7,329 nt of DNA from Salinisphaera sp. UBA1666 (GCA_002320455.1 DCKU01000078.1:1-7329); one strand, 5' to 3'; positions 1 to 7,198 are shown, counted from the first letter of the stretch. Translations and numbers: made by a program. Notes: generated by a model not told the origin, from the letters alone.

Positions 1-148
1 GCGCTTGTCCCTTCGGGTTGGGCCCAAAATTGCGCCATGCGGCGTTGCTCACCTTGATCGTGGGACGCCACGACCGGCGGTTCGCGCCTTGCCTGGCGCA
101 ATTTTGGGCACCAACGCGGCGCTCGTGCGAAACGGCAACAGCCCCTAG
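1..148 (-). repeat. Structured long-hairpin repeat, left copy, head at 148 facing inward
   Basis: Read on the minus strand, this element begins at 148 with CTAGGGGCTGTTGCCGTTTC, which matches 17 of 20 bases of the head of the repeat at 7199. A long hairpin follows. The arms at 22-37 (GCCCAAAATTGCGCCA) and 94-109 (TGGCGCAATTTTGGGC) are perfect 16-bp complements. They extend outward to 17-21 and 111-115 with a one-base bulge at 110. An apical hairpin is formed by TCGTGG (58-63) and CCACGA (68-73) around a 4-base loop. I see no convincing protein in it; the open frames crossing it look like GC-rich noise. The outer end may lie beyond the window. The junction with the permease remnant at 148/149 is sharp. 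It could be a non-autonomous mobile element or a REP-like repeat; I cannot name the family. Confidence 0.75.
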
Positions 149-681
149 CTATTGCCCGCACGATCGGCGGCAATCTGTTTGCTGCGGTGCTGCTCGCTGG
201 GCTGGTGATTGGCCAGTTTGCCTGCGGGCTCACGATCCAGGCCGGGGCGTCGCGGCTGTTGTTCACCATGAGCCGCGACGGGGCGCTGCCGGCTTCGCTG
301 GCCCGGCTGTCGAGCCGCGGCGTGCCCTGGCTGCCGATCGTCTTGATTGCGTTGACCGGTTTCATCGGGCTGTTCGTGGATGTCGTGACGTCGGCCTCGT
401 TCATCAACTTCGGTGCGTTTTCGGCGTTCACGCTGGTCAATATCGCCGTGATCGTCCACGGGCATCGTCACCGGCTCGGCCGCGGGCTGTGGGGCATCAT
501 CGCGTGGATGGTCTTGCCGGGCGCGGCCGCGCTCGTTGACTTCTATCTGCTGTGTAAACTCGACGTCGACGCCGTCGTCGTGGGCAGTATCTGGCTCGGT
601 CTCGGCGTGGCGTGGCTGGCCTGGATCACGCGCGGATTCACACAGGCACCGCCCAAGCTTTCGTTCGAGACAACCGCATGA
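149..681 (+). pseudogene. Amino-acid permease (APC superfamily), 3' remnant lacking its N-terminal half
   Basis: The frame encodes about 177 residues of the C-terminal part of an APC-type amino-acid/polyamine permease. It starts at a conserved-looking ARTIGGN segment, followed by a helix ending in the family-typical LLFTMSRDGALP stretch (about 253-300), then four more hydrophobic segments, VPWLPIVLIALTGFIG among them. That is roughly five of the usual twelve membrane helices. Homology-like sequence stops at the edge of the left repeat (148), and an in-frame TGA lies inside the repeat at 55-57, so no full-length protein can be read. A GTG at 187 and the ATG of FTMSRD could start translation but not of a working transporter. 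The missing 5' half may lie beyond the window (insertion) or be deleted. Its stop overlaps the start of the next gene as ATGA, so the two were probably one translationally coupled operon. Confidence 0.8.
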
Positions 682-1469
682 CGCACAGCCACGAAAACCG
701 CCGACGCGTCGCGCTGATTCAGAGCCGGCCCCGTCTGGGCGATATCGCAGCCAACACGACGGCGATCGAGCATAGCCTGGCGGCCCACCCTGACGCCGAT
801 ATCATGGTCTGGCCCGAGCTGTTTCTGGGGGGCTATACAACGACTGAGGCGGCCACGACGGCGCGCGCGATCGAGAGCCCCGACATACGGCGCCTGGCCG
901 GTCTGGCACGTCGCTACGACACGGCGATGGTGGTTGGCTTTGCTGAACAGCGTGAGACGACGATCGCGAATAGCGCACTGGCCATCGACCGTGACGGCAC
1001 GCTGGCCGGCTGTTATCGCAAGACCCAGCTGTTTGGCGCGGAATCGGGCGTCTATTCGCCCGGTGACGCGCTGACCGTGGTCTCGCTGTCCGGCGTGACG
1101 TGCGGCCTGATGATCTGCTTCGATATCGAGTTTCCTGAAGTTGCCCGCGCGCTGGCCACCAACGGCGCTGATCTGTTGATCAGCATTTCGGCCAACATGC
1201 CGCCTTTTGCCGCCGATCACCGGCTTTGCGTTCAGGCCCGAGCACTCGAAAATCGGCGCCCGCACGTCTATGTGAACCAGATCGGCCAGGGCGAGACGTT
1301 CTGGTTCACCGGGCAGAGCGCGGTCGCCGATACCACCGGCCAGATCGTGGCCGAGCATGTTCCGGATACCGAGGCCGGTCTTGTCGTCGACGTCGACTTG
1401 TCGGTCGAGACCGAAATCCGACCGGATTATCTGGCCCAGCGCCGCGTGCCGCTACCGGTCGAGCGTTGA
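678..1469 (+). CDS. Carbon-nitrogen hydrolase (nitrilase superfamily), 5-aminopentanamidase (DavA)-like
   Basis: A complete 263-residue protein, the normal length for a single-domain nitrilase-superfamily amidase. The Glu-Lys-Cys catalytic triad is visible: E47 in VWPELFLGGY, K115 in CYRKTQLFG and C147 in LMICFDIEFPE. These enzymes hydrolyse non-peptide C-N bonds of amides through a cysteine thioester intermediate in the cytoplasm. The YRKTQLFG...YSPGD and CFDIEFPE...SANMPPF stretches resemble the 5-aminopentanamidase (DavA) type of the lysine monooxygenase route, from my memory of that family; N-carbamoylputrescine amidase or another aliphatic amidase is also possible. I chose ATG 678 because it overlaps the permease stop (ATGA) and places the first beta-strand (VALIQ) near the N-terminus; the longer frame from 612 would lie within the permease gene. 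No strong ribosome-binding site precedes it, which fits translational coupling. It ends 20 bp from the convergent MFS gene. Confidence 0.9.
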   Translation: MTHSHENRRRVALIQSRPRLGDIAANTTAIEHSLAAHPDADIMVWPELFLGGYTTTEAATTARAIESPDIRRLAGLARRYDTAMVVGFAEQRETTIANSALAIDRDGTLAGCYRKTQLFGAESGVYSPGDALTVVSLSGVTCGLMICFDIEFPEVARALATNGADLLISISANMPPFAADHRLCVQARALENRRPHVYVNQIGQGETFWFTGQSAVADTTGQIVAEHVPDTEAGLVVDVDLSVETEIRPDYLAQRRVPLPVER

Positions 1470-1489
1470 AAAGGTTGCGCTGACCGGCG

Positions 1490-2710
1490 CTAGCGCGCGA
1501 CGAGCACGCGCCGTTCCAGCGGAACGAGCCGTCCCATGGCGGTCATGCCGATGACCGGGCCGATGGCCAGGGACAAGAACGCGGTCCCCCAGCCCACGTG
1601 GGCTGCCAGCCAGGGGATCAGCCACAGCGACGGCGCGGTCAACGCAAAGCCCAGGGCCAGCTGCAGCGTCAGAGCACTTCCGATCGTCGCCTGGTCGCCC
1701 AGTTCGGTGACCAGCGTCGAGAACTGGGCCGAATCGGCGACCACCGACACGCCCCACACAGCGCCAATGACCAGCAGTACCGGCCAGCCCAGCGGCGCCA
1801 GCCAGCCGACGCTGGCCGCACAGACGCCGGACACGCTCATGCAAACGATCGTGGTGCGTGACCGGCCCCAGCGGTCGGCCACCCGGCCCGCGACCAGACA
1901 GCCCAGCGCGCCCATGCCGATACAAGCAAAGCTGGCCAGCGCGCTCCAGGCCTGAGGCTCGGCGATGCCCGCCTGTGCCAATGCCTGGGAAAAGAACACG
2001 CCAAACCAGGCCCACATGGCATACAGCTCCCACATATGCCCCCAGTAGCCGATACAAGCCAGTCGCACGCCGCGGTTGGATAAGGCAATGAAGGCTTTGC
2101 GCGGGTCGAATGGGGCACTCGGGAACGCCAGCGGCCCGTCGCGGCCCAGCCCGAGAACGATCAGCCCGCCGGCGATAGACAGCGCCGAGCTGGTCGCGAT
2201 CACCGGCGCCCAGGCCAGTCCGCCCAGGCCGTTGATCAGATGCGGCAGTGCCGAGCCTAAGGCCAAGGCGCCGACCATCACGCCAAGCGCGAGACCGCGG
2301 TCACGATCGAACCAGGCCGCCATGGCTTTCATCGCGGGCGGATAGACCAGGGCCAGACACACGCCCGTGGCCAGACGCACGGCGATCGCCGCGCCGGGCG
2401 TGTGTACCCCTAACAAGCCAAGATTAGCCAGGCCGGCGGCTATACTGCCCAGCGCCATCAGGCGTCGCGGGTTCACGCGGTCGGCCAGGTTCAGCGTGGC
2501 CGAGATCAGCGCGCCGGCCACAAAGCCAAGCTGTACCGCAATCGTCAGCCAGGCGCCCCAGCCGGGGGCCAGATGCCAGGCGTTTTGCAGCTCAGGCAGG
2601 ACCGCGGTGGCCGACAGCCAGGGCGCCATGCCGAGCAACATGCCGGTCGCCAGTACGCCCAGGGCGAGCCAGCGCCCGGCCGGCGGCGAGGCTCTAGACC
2701 GTTGCCTCAT
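1490..2710 (-). CDS. MFS transporter of unknown substrate
   Basis: A 406-residue, strongly hydrophobic protein with the pattern of twelve membrane helices of a major facilitator superfamily porter. The inter-repeat loop carries a good MFS motif A, GRVADRWGRSRTT (about residues 275-287, D279, R283), and a degenerate equivalent LADRVNPRRLM (75-85) lies in the first half. Other distinctive stretches are ALVYPPAMKAMAAWFDRDRG (about 120-139), GHMWELYAMWAWFGVFF (224-240) and VVADSAQFSTLVTELGD (323-339). I associate these with a common but uncharacterised proteobacterial MFS group, so I give no substrate. It lies downstream of the DUF4186 gene on the same strand after an 80-bp gap, so it could be the last gene of that transcript or have its own promoter. 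The start at 2710 has only a weak AGG upstream. It converges on the amidase gene with 20 bp between stop codons and no obvious terminator there. Confidence 0.88.
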   Translation of the reverse strand: MRQRSRASPPAGRWLALGVLATGMLLGMAPWLSATAVLPELQNAWHLAPGWGAWLTIAVQLGFVAGALISATLNLADRVNPRRLMALGSIAAGLANLGLLGVHTPGAAIAVRLATGVCLALVYPPAMKAMAAWFDRDRGLALGVMVGALALGSALPHLINGLGGLAWAPVIATSSALSIAGGLIVLGLGRDGPLAFPSAPFDPRKAFIALSNRGVRLACIGYWGHMWELYAMWAWFGVFFSQALAQAGIAEPQAWSALASFACIGMGALGCLVAGRVADRWGRSRTTIVCMSVSGVCAASVGWLAPLGWPVLLVIGAVWGVSVVADSAQFSTLVTELGDQATIGSALTLQLALGFALTAPSLWLIPWLAAHVGWGTAFLSLAIGPVIGMTAMGRLVPLERRVLVAR

Positions 2711-2762
2711 GGGTGCGCGCTGCCTAACGAGCCGAGAAAATCACGCATGACTGCAGTTTGGC

Positions 2763-2776
2763 CGAACGCGCGTTCG
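2763..2776. promoter_or_regulatory. 14-bp perfect palindrome in the gap before the MFS gene
   Basis: CGAACGCGCGTTCG is a perfect inverted repeat lying in the 80-bp gap (2711-2790) between the DUF4186 stop and the MFS start. It could be an operator for a dimeric regulator or just a GC-rich coincidence. It has no adjacent T-run on either strand, so it is not an intrinsic terminator. No convincing promoter was found in the gap. Confidence 0.25.
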
Positions 2777-2790
2777 TTGGCGCTTCAACC

Positions 2791-3186
2791 TTAGAATAAG
2801 AGGCGCTGTCGCGTCGGCTCGGGCTCGGGACACGGCTGCCGGCCGATCCACGCCATCACGACGTCGCGGATATAGCGCTGCTCGTCGGCGCTCAGTGCCT
2901 GCTCGGCAGCGATGCCGTGCCACCGGGCCAGACAGGCGCGACAGCAGGTCGCGGTCGCGTGCTGGGCGACGAATACCGGATGCCCACGCATGGGCGTCTG
3001 GCGCCCGTCGTTGGCCGGGCAGGCTGGGGCCAACCGATCCTGGATAAAATCGGCGGCGTGACGTGCGATGCCCGCTGTGCCGTGGCGTTCAATGACACGC
3101 CGCTCGCGCGGTCCCAAGCGAAAGCGCGAGCGAAAAGACGAGCGTGCCAAGGCGTGCCACAGCGATGCCGGAACACCGCCGATCAC
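2791..3186 (-). CDS. DUF4186 family protein
   Basis: A 131-residue soluble protein recognised as DUF4186 from its central signature. HAADFIQDRLAPACPANDG (about 43-61) is followed by RQTPMRGHPVFVAQHATATC (62-81) and CRACLARWH (82-90). It ends with an EQRYIRDVVMAWI helix. The clustered H76, C81, C82, C85 and H90 could bind a metal; that is inference, and the family has no established function that I know of. The GTG start overlaps the TGA of the upstream reductase gene (GTGA at 3186-3183), so the two are almost certainly co-transcribed and translationally coupled. The C-terminal tail PCPEPEPTRQRLLF is Pro/Glu-rich and probably flexible. Length is close to what I expect for the family and the gene looks intact. 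Confidence 0.85.
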   Translation of the reverse strand: MIGGVPASLWHALARSSFRSRFRLGPRERRVIERHGTAGIARHAADFIQDRLAPACPANDGRQTPMRGHPVFVAQHATATCCRACLARWHGIAAEQALSADEQRYIRDVVMAWIGRQPCPEPEPTRQRLLF

Positions 3187-4070
3187 GGCGAGCGCGCGCG
3201 AATCCGCGCGATGATGGCTGTATGCGCCGGGGTAGCAAGGCCTAGACGCGCTGCCTGGTCGACCAGCCAGCCGTTGATAGCTGAAATTTCCGTGGCCGCG
3301 CCGGCCCGCAGGTCAGCCCGCATCGACGACATATTGGCCGCTGTGGCGCCCGCAATCTCGTACACGCGTTCCAGCGTGTTGCCGGGCCAGTCGGCATCGA
3401 GCGCCGATAGAATCGCATCGGTTTCGGCGGCCAGGTGACGGGCCTCAGCCGCAATATCGGCGCGCTCGAGCAACGCGCCGTTATCGACGTCATAAAGCGC
3501 GGTCAGCGGGTTAAGCACGGCATTGACCGCGAGCTTGGCCCGCTGTGCGGGGCCGATATCGGTCTGCCAGTCCGCTTGGGGCCACCGTGACTGCAAGGCG
3601 GGCCACCAGGCCGGCGCGGGCGTACCGCCGAAAACAGTCTCGTTTTCGGCAACCACCGTAAGCGCGCCATCGGCAGCAGATTTAACGGCACTGGCGGTGA
3701 CAACTTCAATCGGCCGGCAGCCGGCTGGCAACAGGCCGTCAAGACTGCCGATCCCGTTTTGTAGGCGTAGCACCGTGGCCTCGGGCGACAGCGTCAGGGA
3801 TGCAATCGCCTTGGCGGTGAACGGTGTCTTGGTGGCCACCAACAGACGCGAGATCGTGGGCAAGGCTCGAGGCGGCCGCACCGGCAGTTCCAGCGTCGAG
3901 AGCGCGCGGCCGTCGGCGTCGCGATATGCAAGGCGCAAAACGGTGGCCGACGTGTCGCGAACCACCACCACGGGCCATCCGGCCGCGTGCAGGTAGCGCG
4001 CCGCCAGACCGCCCATCCGGCCGCAGCCAACGATATGCCAGGGCGCCTCGGTGTCGGCGGTCGCAGTCAT
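3183..4070 (-). CDS. panE: 2-dehydropantoate 2-reductase-like protein (ApbA/PanE family)
   Basis: A 295-residue protein with the layout of ketopantoate reductase, which reduces 2-dehydropantoate to pantoate with NADPH in pantothenate/CoA synthesis. The N-terminal Rossmann motif is IVGCGRMGG (about 13-21). The central KTPFTAKA (81-88) and LQNGIG (103-108) stretches fit the family. The C-terminal domain has AKLAVNAVLNPLTALYD (178-194), with K179 in the catalytic-lysine position and conserved N183 and N187, and ANMSSMRADLRAGAATEISAINGW (245-268, E261). Length is near that of E. coli PanE. ATG 4070 was chosen because the glycine-rich motif then begins about 12 residues in; the longer frame to 4196 would run through the AT-rich divergent region and into the dehydrogenase start. 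Some family members act on other 2-oxo acids, so the pathway role is likely but not proven. The stop overlaps the next gene. Confidence 0.87.
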   Translation of the reverse strand: MTATADTEAPWHIVGCGRMGGLAARYLHAAGWPVVVVRDTSATVLRLAYRDADGRALSTLELPVRPPRALPTISRLLVATKTPFTAKAIASLTLSPEATVLRLQNGIGSLDGLLPAGCRPIEVVTASAVKSAADGALTVVAENETVFGGTPAPAWWPALQSRWPQADWQTDIGPAQRAKLAVNAVLNPLTALYDVDNGALLERADIAAEARHLAAETDAILSALDADWPGNTLERVYEIAGATAANMSSMRADLRAGAATEISAINGWLVDQAARLGLATPAHTAIIARIRARSP

Positions 4071-4186
4071 GCATCCGGCAATTGCGGCATTTATTATTTG
4101 TATAATACCGCGTTCACAGGGCAAGAAAACGCGATTTTTGTCCTGCTGGGGATTATCGATTTTTATTAAAAACGCGGTGAATTTGC
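4071..4186. promoter_or_regulatory. Divergent promoter region between the panE-like and gcd-like genes
   Basis: A 116-bp intergenic stretch, clearly richer in A and T than its surroundings, between two divergently read genes. On the plus strand a TATAAT at 4101-4106 is a perfect -10 hexamer, but no good -35 lies at standard spacing. It overlaps a small palindrome ATTAT-TTGT-ATAAT (4093-4106) that gives a TATTAT on the minus strand, so both directions could use the same spot. A weaker plus-strand pair is TTGTCC (4138-4143) and TTTTAT (4161-4166). ACCGCGTT (4107-4114) and AACGCGGT (4171-4178) are exact complements, and the second overlaps the dehydrogenase ribosome-binding site. Promoter calls are by eye only. 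Confidence 0.5.
4176..4180 (+). promoter_or_regulatory. Ribosome-binding site of the PQQ dehydrogenase
   Basis: GGTGA lies 6 bases before ATG 4187 and fits the 3' end of the anti-Shine-Dalgarno complement. It supports the start at 4187. It also lies within a complementary pair with 4107-4114, so it could be partly hidden if the transcript begins upstream of that arm. Confidence 0.6.
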
Positions 4187-7090
4187 ATGTCTGCAAACAA
4201 CACGCGGCGATTCGATTTGCCGCTGTTCATCATTGGGGGGCTCGTGGCGGCCACGGGCATCGTGCTGGCCGGCGCCGGGGGCTATCTCGCCGGGCTGGGC
4301 GGTACCTGGTATTACATGGTGGCCGGCATCGGCATGTTGATTGCCGGGCCGCTGGTGATGGCCGGCGTGCGCGCCGGGATCTGGGTCTATGCGCTCGTAT
4401 TCGTCGGCACGCTGGCCTGGACCATCTGGGAATCCGGGCTTGATTACTGGCGCTGGGTCCCCCGGCTCGACCTGGTGCTGGTACTGGCGATTCTCGTGGC
4501 GCTGGTCAGCACGCGCGTGGCCAGTCCCTTCTCTCGCGGGTCGAAATGGGCCACGACCGGTGTATTGGTCGTAGCACTCGCCGTGGCCGGCGGGCTGGCG
4601 TTTTTGCCTTATGGCTTTACCCATCCCGGTACCGTCCCGGCGGCCGGATCGGCCCAGTTGGCCACCAACGTCGGCAATGCGCAGGCTGCGGATAATCCGG
4701 CCGACAGTGACTGGACCGCCTACGGCCGCGACCAGGCCGCTACGCGCTTCTCGCCGGTCAAGCAGATTACCCCGGACAACGTCGGCAAGCTCGACAAGGT
4801 CTGGCAGTACCAGACGGGCGACCGGCTCGATCATCGCTTTGGCGCGGAAACTACGCCGCTCAAAGTGGGTGATTCGATGTATCTGTGCACGTCGCTTGGC
4901 AAGCTCGTTTCGCTGGACGCGGCCACCGGCCGACAGAACTGGGTTTACGACGCGAAAGTCGCCGAGAAGAATATTCCCTACACCGCAGCCTGTCGCGGCG
5001 TGACCTATTACGACGTGCCCGAGGCCACCACGGCCGATCTGCCCACCGGCCCCGACGGGCAACCCGCCTGTGCACAGCGTATCGTCTACGGCACGTTGGA
5101 TGCCCGCCTGATCGAGGTCGATGCCCGCACTGGTAAGCTCTGCCAGGACTTCGGCAAGGGCGGTCAGCTGTCCATCGCCGATCATCTGGGCTACAACCCG
5201 GCGGGCTATGTGTCGATCAACTCGGCGCCCGTCATCGTCAACGGCGTACTGATTACCGGGCACCAGACCATCGACGGCCAGCGCCGCTACTCGCCCTCCG
5301 GCGTCATCAAGGCCTACGACGCGGTCACCGGCGAGCCGGCCTGGGTCTGGGACGCGGGCAATCCTGACGTCAACACGCCCATGCAAGGCGCCGGCGAATA
5401 CGTACGCGGCTCGCCCAACATGTGGACCACCGCGGTGGGCGACGACAAGCTCGACATGATCTATCTGCCGATGGCCAATGCCTCGGGCGATTATCTATCG
5501 GCCTCGCGTACGCCGGCCATGAACAAATACGGCTCGGGCATGGTGGCGCTGGATGCCTCTACCGGCCAGCCGGTGTGGCATTTTCAGACCGCCCACAACG
5601 ACGTCTGGGACTATGACCCGGGCAGCCAGCCCACGCTGATCGACTTCCCCAACGGCCAGGGCCAGACCGTACCGGCGCTGGTCATGCCGACCAAGCAGGG
5701 CGATATCTATGTCTTCAATCGCCAAACCGGCGAGCTGCTGGGAGGCGGGGCCACCGAAAAGCCGGTGCCTCAAGGCGGTGCAGAGCCCGACGAGCGGTCG
5801 CCCACGCAGCCGTTTTCCAACTACGCGACCCTCCAACAGCCGCGCCTGACCGAGCGCGACATGTGGGGTATATCCCCGTTCGACCAGCTGTACTGCCGCA
5901 TCCAGTACAAGCAGGCGCGCTATGACGGCATGTATACGCCGCCCATGCCTGACCAGCCGTGGATCGAGTACACCGGCTACAACGGCGGCAGCGACTGGGG
6001 CAGCGTGGCCATCGACCCCACGCGCGGCGTCATCATCGCCAACTACAACGATGTGCCCAACTATAACCGCCTGGTGCCGCGCGCCCGGGCCAACGAGTTG
6101 GGCTGGGTCCCGCGCGAAGAGCAAAAAGAAGACACCGGCGGTGCCGAAGGCGCCGGCGACCCGCAGATCGGCACGCCCTATGCCATCGACGTGAACGCCG
6201 GTTGGCGGGTGCCGTATACGCACATGCCCTGCACGCAGCCGCCCTATGGGCATATCCGGGCGATCGACCTGGCCTCGGGCAAGACCCTCTGGGACCGCCC
6301 GATGGGTAGCGCTCGAGCGAACGGCCCGTTTGGTCTGCCCACGTACATGCCGATCAACATCGGCACGCCCAACAACGGCGGCCCGGCGGTGACGGCCGGC
6401 GGGCTGGTGTTCATCGCTGCGGCCACCGACAACCTGATTCGTGCCATCGATATCGAAACCGGTAAGACGCTGTGGTCCGATGTGCTGCCCGCCGGCGGCC
6501 AGGCGACTCCCACCGTGTATTCGGTCGACGGGCGTCAATACGTCACGATCGTGGCCACCGGGCATCACTTCATGCAGACGCCCATGGGCGACTATGTCGT
6601 GACCTATGCGCTGTCCGATAACGACGGCGACGCCAGCGCGCCGCAACCCATCAACGCCTCGGCCTCGGGCGATGCGGCGGCGGGCAACCCGGCCGCCGAT
6701 CAGCCCAGCAACACGCTGACGCCGGCCGACGTGCCCGGCTCGTCGGCCGACGGTCCGGCGCCTGAGGGCCCGGCGCCGCAGCGCGCGGCGTCCGAGCCGG
6801 ATGACATCGAGGCGCGATCGGCCAACGCCACAGCGAGCTCCGATGCACGCGCCGACGGTGATACGACCGCACCCGCGCGGAATGCTGGGCGCACCGATGC
6901 CGCTGCAGGCGAGCCCGCCAGCTCGGATACGTCCGACGCGTCGGGCTCGGGCATCGACAGCGATACCACCTCGGCCGCGCCCGAGGCTCGCGAAACGGCC
7001 CCCACGCAAAGCGAGAAAGCTTTGTCTTCCGGCAGTAACACCACGCCGCTGGCACCGGCATACGACCACCAGAAACCCAGCCAGCACTGA
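4187..7090 (+). CDS. gcd: Membrane-bound PQQ-dependent dehydrogenase, glucose/quinate/shikimate family, with long acidic C-terminal tail
   Basis: A 967-residue quinoprotein. Residues 1-145 hold five hydrophobic segments (about 11-37, 41-60, 64-82, 94-112, 122-141), the membrane anchor that passes electrons to ubiquinone. From about residue 174 (DWTAYGRDQAATRFSP) a periplasmic beta-propeller follows. TAACRGVTYYD lies near 267-277. HNDVWDYD contains D475, matching the catalytic Asp466 of E. coli Gcd, and MPTKQGD contains K503, matching PQQ-contacting Lys493. The core ends at MGDYVVTYAL (about 809), as E. coli Gcd does. The enzyme would oxidise an aldose such as glucose to the lactone, or quinate/shikimate; substrate cannot be decided by eye. 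Residues 810-967 are an extra tail rich in Ala, Ser, Asp, Pro, Thr and Gly, with 25 acidic against 8 Lys/Arg residues, no Trp, Cys, Phe or Met, probably disordered. The gene has its own terminator and no PQQ synthesis genes nearby. Confidence 0.93.
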   Translation: MSANNTRRFDLPLFIIGGLVAATGIVLAGAGGYLAGLGGTWYYMVAGIGMLIAGPLVMAGVRAGIWVYALVFVGTLAWTIWESGLDYWRWVPRLDLVLVLAILVALVSTRVASPFSRGSKWATTGVLVVALAVAGGLAFLPYGFTHPGTVPAAGSAQLATNVGNAQAADNPADSDWTAYGRDQAATRFSPVKQITPDNVGKLDKVWQYQTGDRLDHRFGAETTPLKVGDSMYLCTSLGKLVSLDAATGRQNWVYDAKVAEKNIPYTAACRGVTYYDVPEATTADLPTGPDGQPACAQRIVYGTLDARLIEVDARTGKLCQDFGKGGQLSIADHLGYNPAGYVSINSAPVIVNGVLITGHQTIDGQRRYSPSGVIKAYDAVTGEPAWVWDAGNPDVNTPMQGAGEYVRGSPNMWTTAVGDDKLDMIYLPMANASGDYLSASRTPAMNKYGSGMVALDASTGQPVWHFQTAHNDVWDYDPGSQPTLIDFPNGQGQTVPALVMPTKQGDIYVFNRQTGELLGGGATEKPVPQGGAEPDERSPTQPFSNYATLQQPRLTERDMWGISPFDQLYCRIQYKQARYDGMYTPPMPDQPWIEYTGYNGGSDWGSVAIDPTRGVIIANYNDVPNYNRLVPRARANELGWVPREEQKEDTGGAEGAGDPQIGTPYAIDVNAGWRVPYTHMPCTQPPYGHIRAIDLASGKTLWDRPMGSARANGPFGLPTYMPINIGTPNNGGPAVTAGGLVFIAAATDNLIRAIDIETGKTLWSDVLPAGGQATPTVYSVDGRQYVTIVATGHHFMQTPMGDYVVTYALSDNDGDASAPQPINASASGDAAAGNPAADQPSNTLTPADVPGSSADGPAPEGPAPQRAASEPDDIEARSANATASSDARADGDTTAPARNAGRTDAAAGEPASSDTSDASGSGIDSDTTSAAPEARETAPTQSEKALSSGSNTTPLAPAYDHQKPSQH

Positions 7091-7117
7091 TCGCCGACAC
7101 CGGCGTTCTACACGTTC

Positions 7118-7142
7118 AAGGCGGCCTACGGGCCGCCTTTTT
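7118..7142 (+). terminator. Rho-independent terminator of the PQQ dehydrogenase gene
   Basis: AAGGCGGCC (7118-7126) pairs perfectly with GGCCGCCTT (7131-7139) around a TACG loop closed by C-G, which belongs to the extra-stable UNCG tetraloop class. A run of five T (7138-7142) follows. It starts 28 bases after the dehydrogenase stop codon. Read on the minus strand it lacks a downstream T-run, so it looks one-directional. Confidence 0.93.
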
Positions 7143-7198
7143 CATGCGCGACGTTCTACCGGCAGCGCCGTGATATCGATCCGCTCCCGCGTAGCGTG
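7142..7198 (-). pseudogene. Possible 3' end of a minus-strand gene cut by the right repeat
   Basis: On the minus strand the bases between the terminator and the right repeat read HATRERIDITALPVERRA followed by TGA (7142-7144). The composition looks protein-like and would be the last 18 or so codons of a gene convergent with the dehydrogenase. A TAG formed at the repeat edge (7199-7201) closes the frame, so no longer protein is readable. The stretch is too short for any family call and may be chance. Confidence 0.25.

Noticed and set aside
18..539. Plus-strand open frame across the left repeat and permease remnant
   Set aside because: Out of frame with the permease, Arg/Cys-rich and featureless; it crosses the hairpin repeat.
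612..677. Upstream extension of the amidase gene
   Set aside because: It lies wholly within the permease 3' end and adds residues without family similarity; the ATGA overlap at 678 is the better start.
543..1358. 271-codon minus-strand open frame opposite the amidase
   Set aside because: The plus strand carries a complete nitrilase-superfamily catalytic triad; the antisense translation shows no family features.
1487..1496. GCGCTAGCGC palindrome between the amidase and MFS genes, considered as a terminator
   Set aside because: Too short, has no loop and no T-run, and covers the last codons and stop of the MFS gene.
4071..4196. 42-codon upstream extension of the panE-like gene to 4196
   Set aside because: It would pass through the AT-rich intergenic region and overlap the start of the divergent dehydrogenase gene, and would push the Rossmann motif unusually far from the N-terminus.
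4166..5386. 406-codon open frame on the minus strand opposite the dehydrogenase
   Set aside because: It lies opposite a gene with clear family motifs, its translation is rich in Arg, Asp and Gly with no recognisable domain, and long antisense frames are expected in GC-rich coding DNA.
5495..7087. 530-codon open frame on the minus strand opposite the dehydrogenase C-terminal half and tail
   Set aside because: Arg/Gly-rich, no motifs, fully antisense to a supported gene; the tail continues the gcd frame without interruption.
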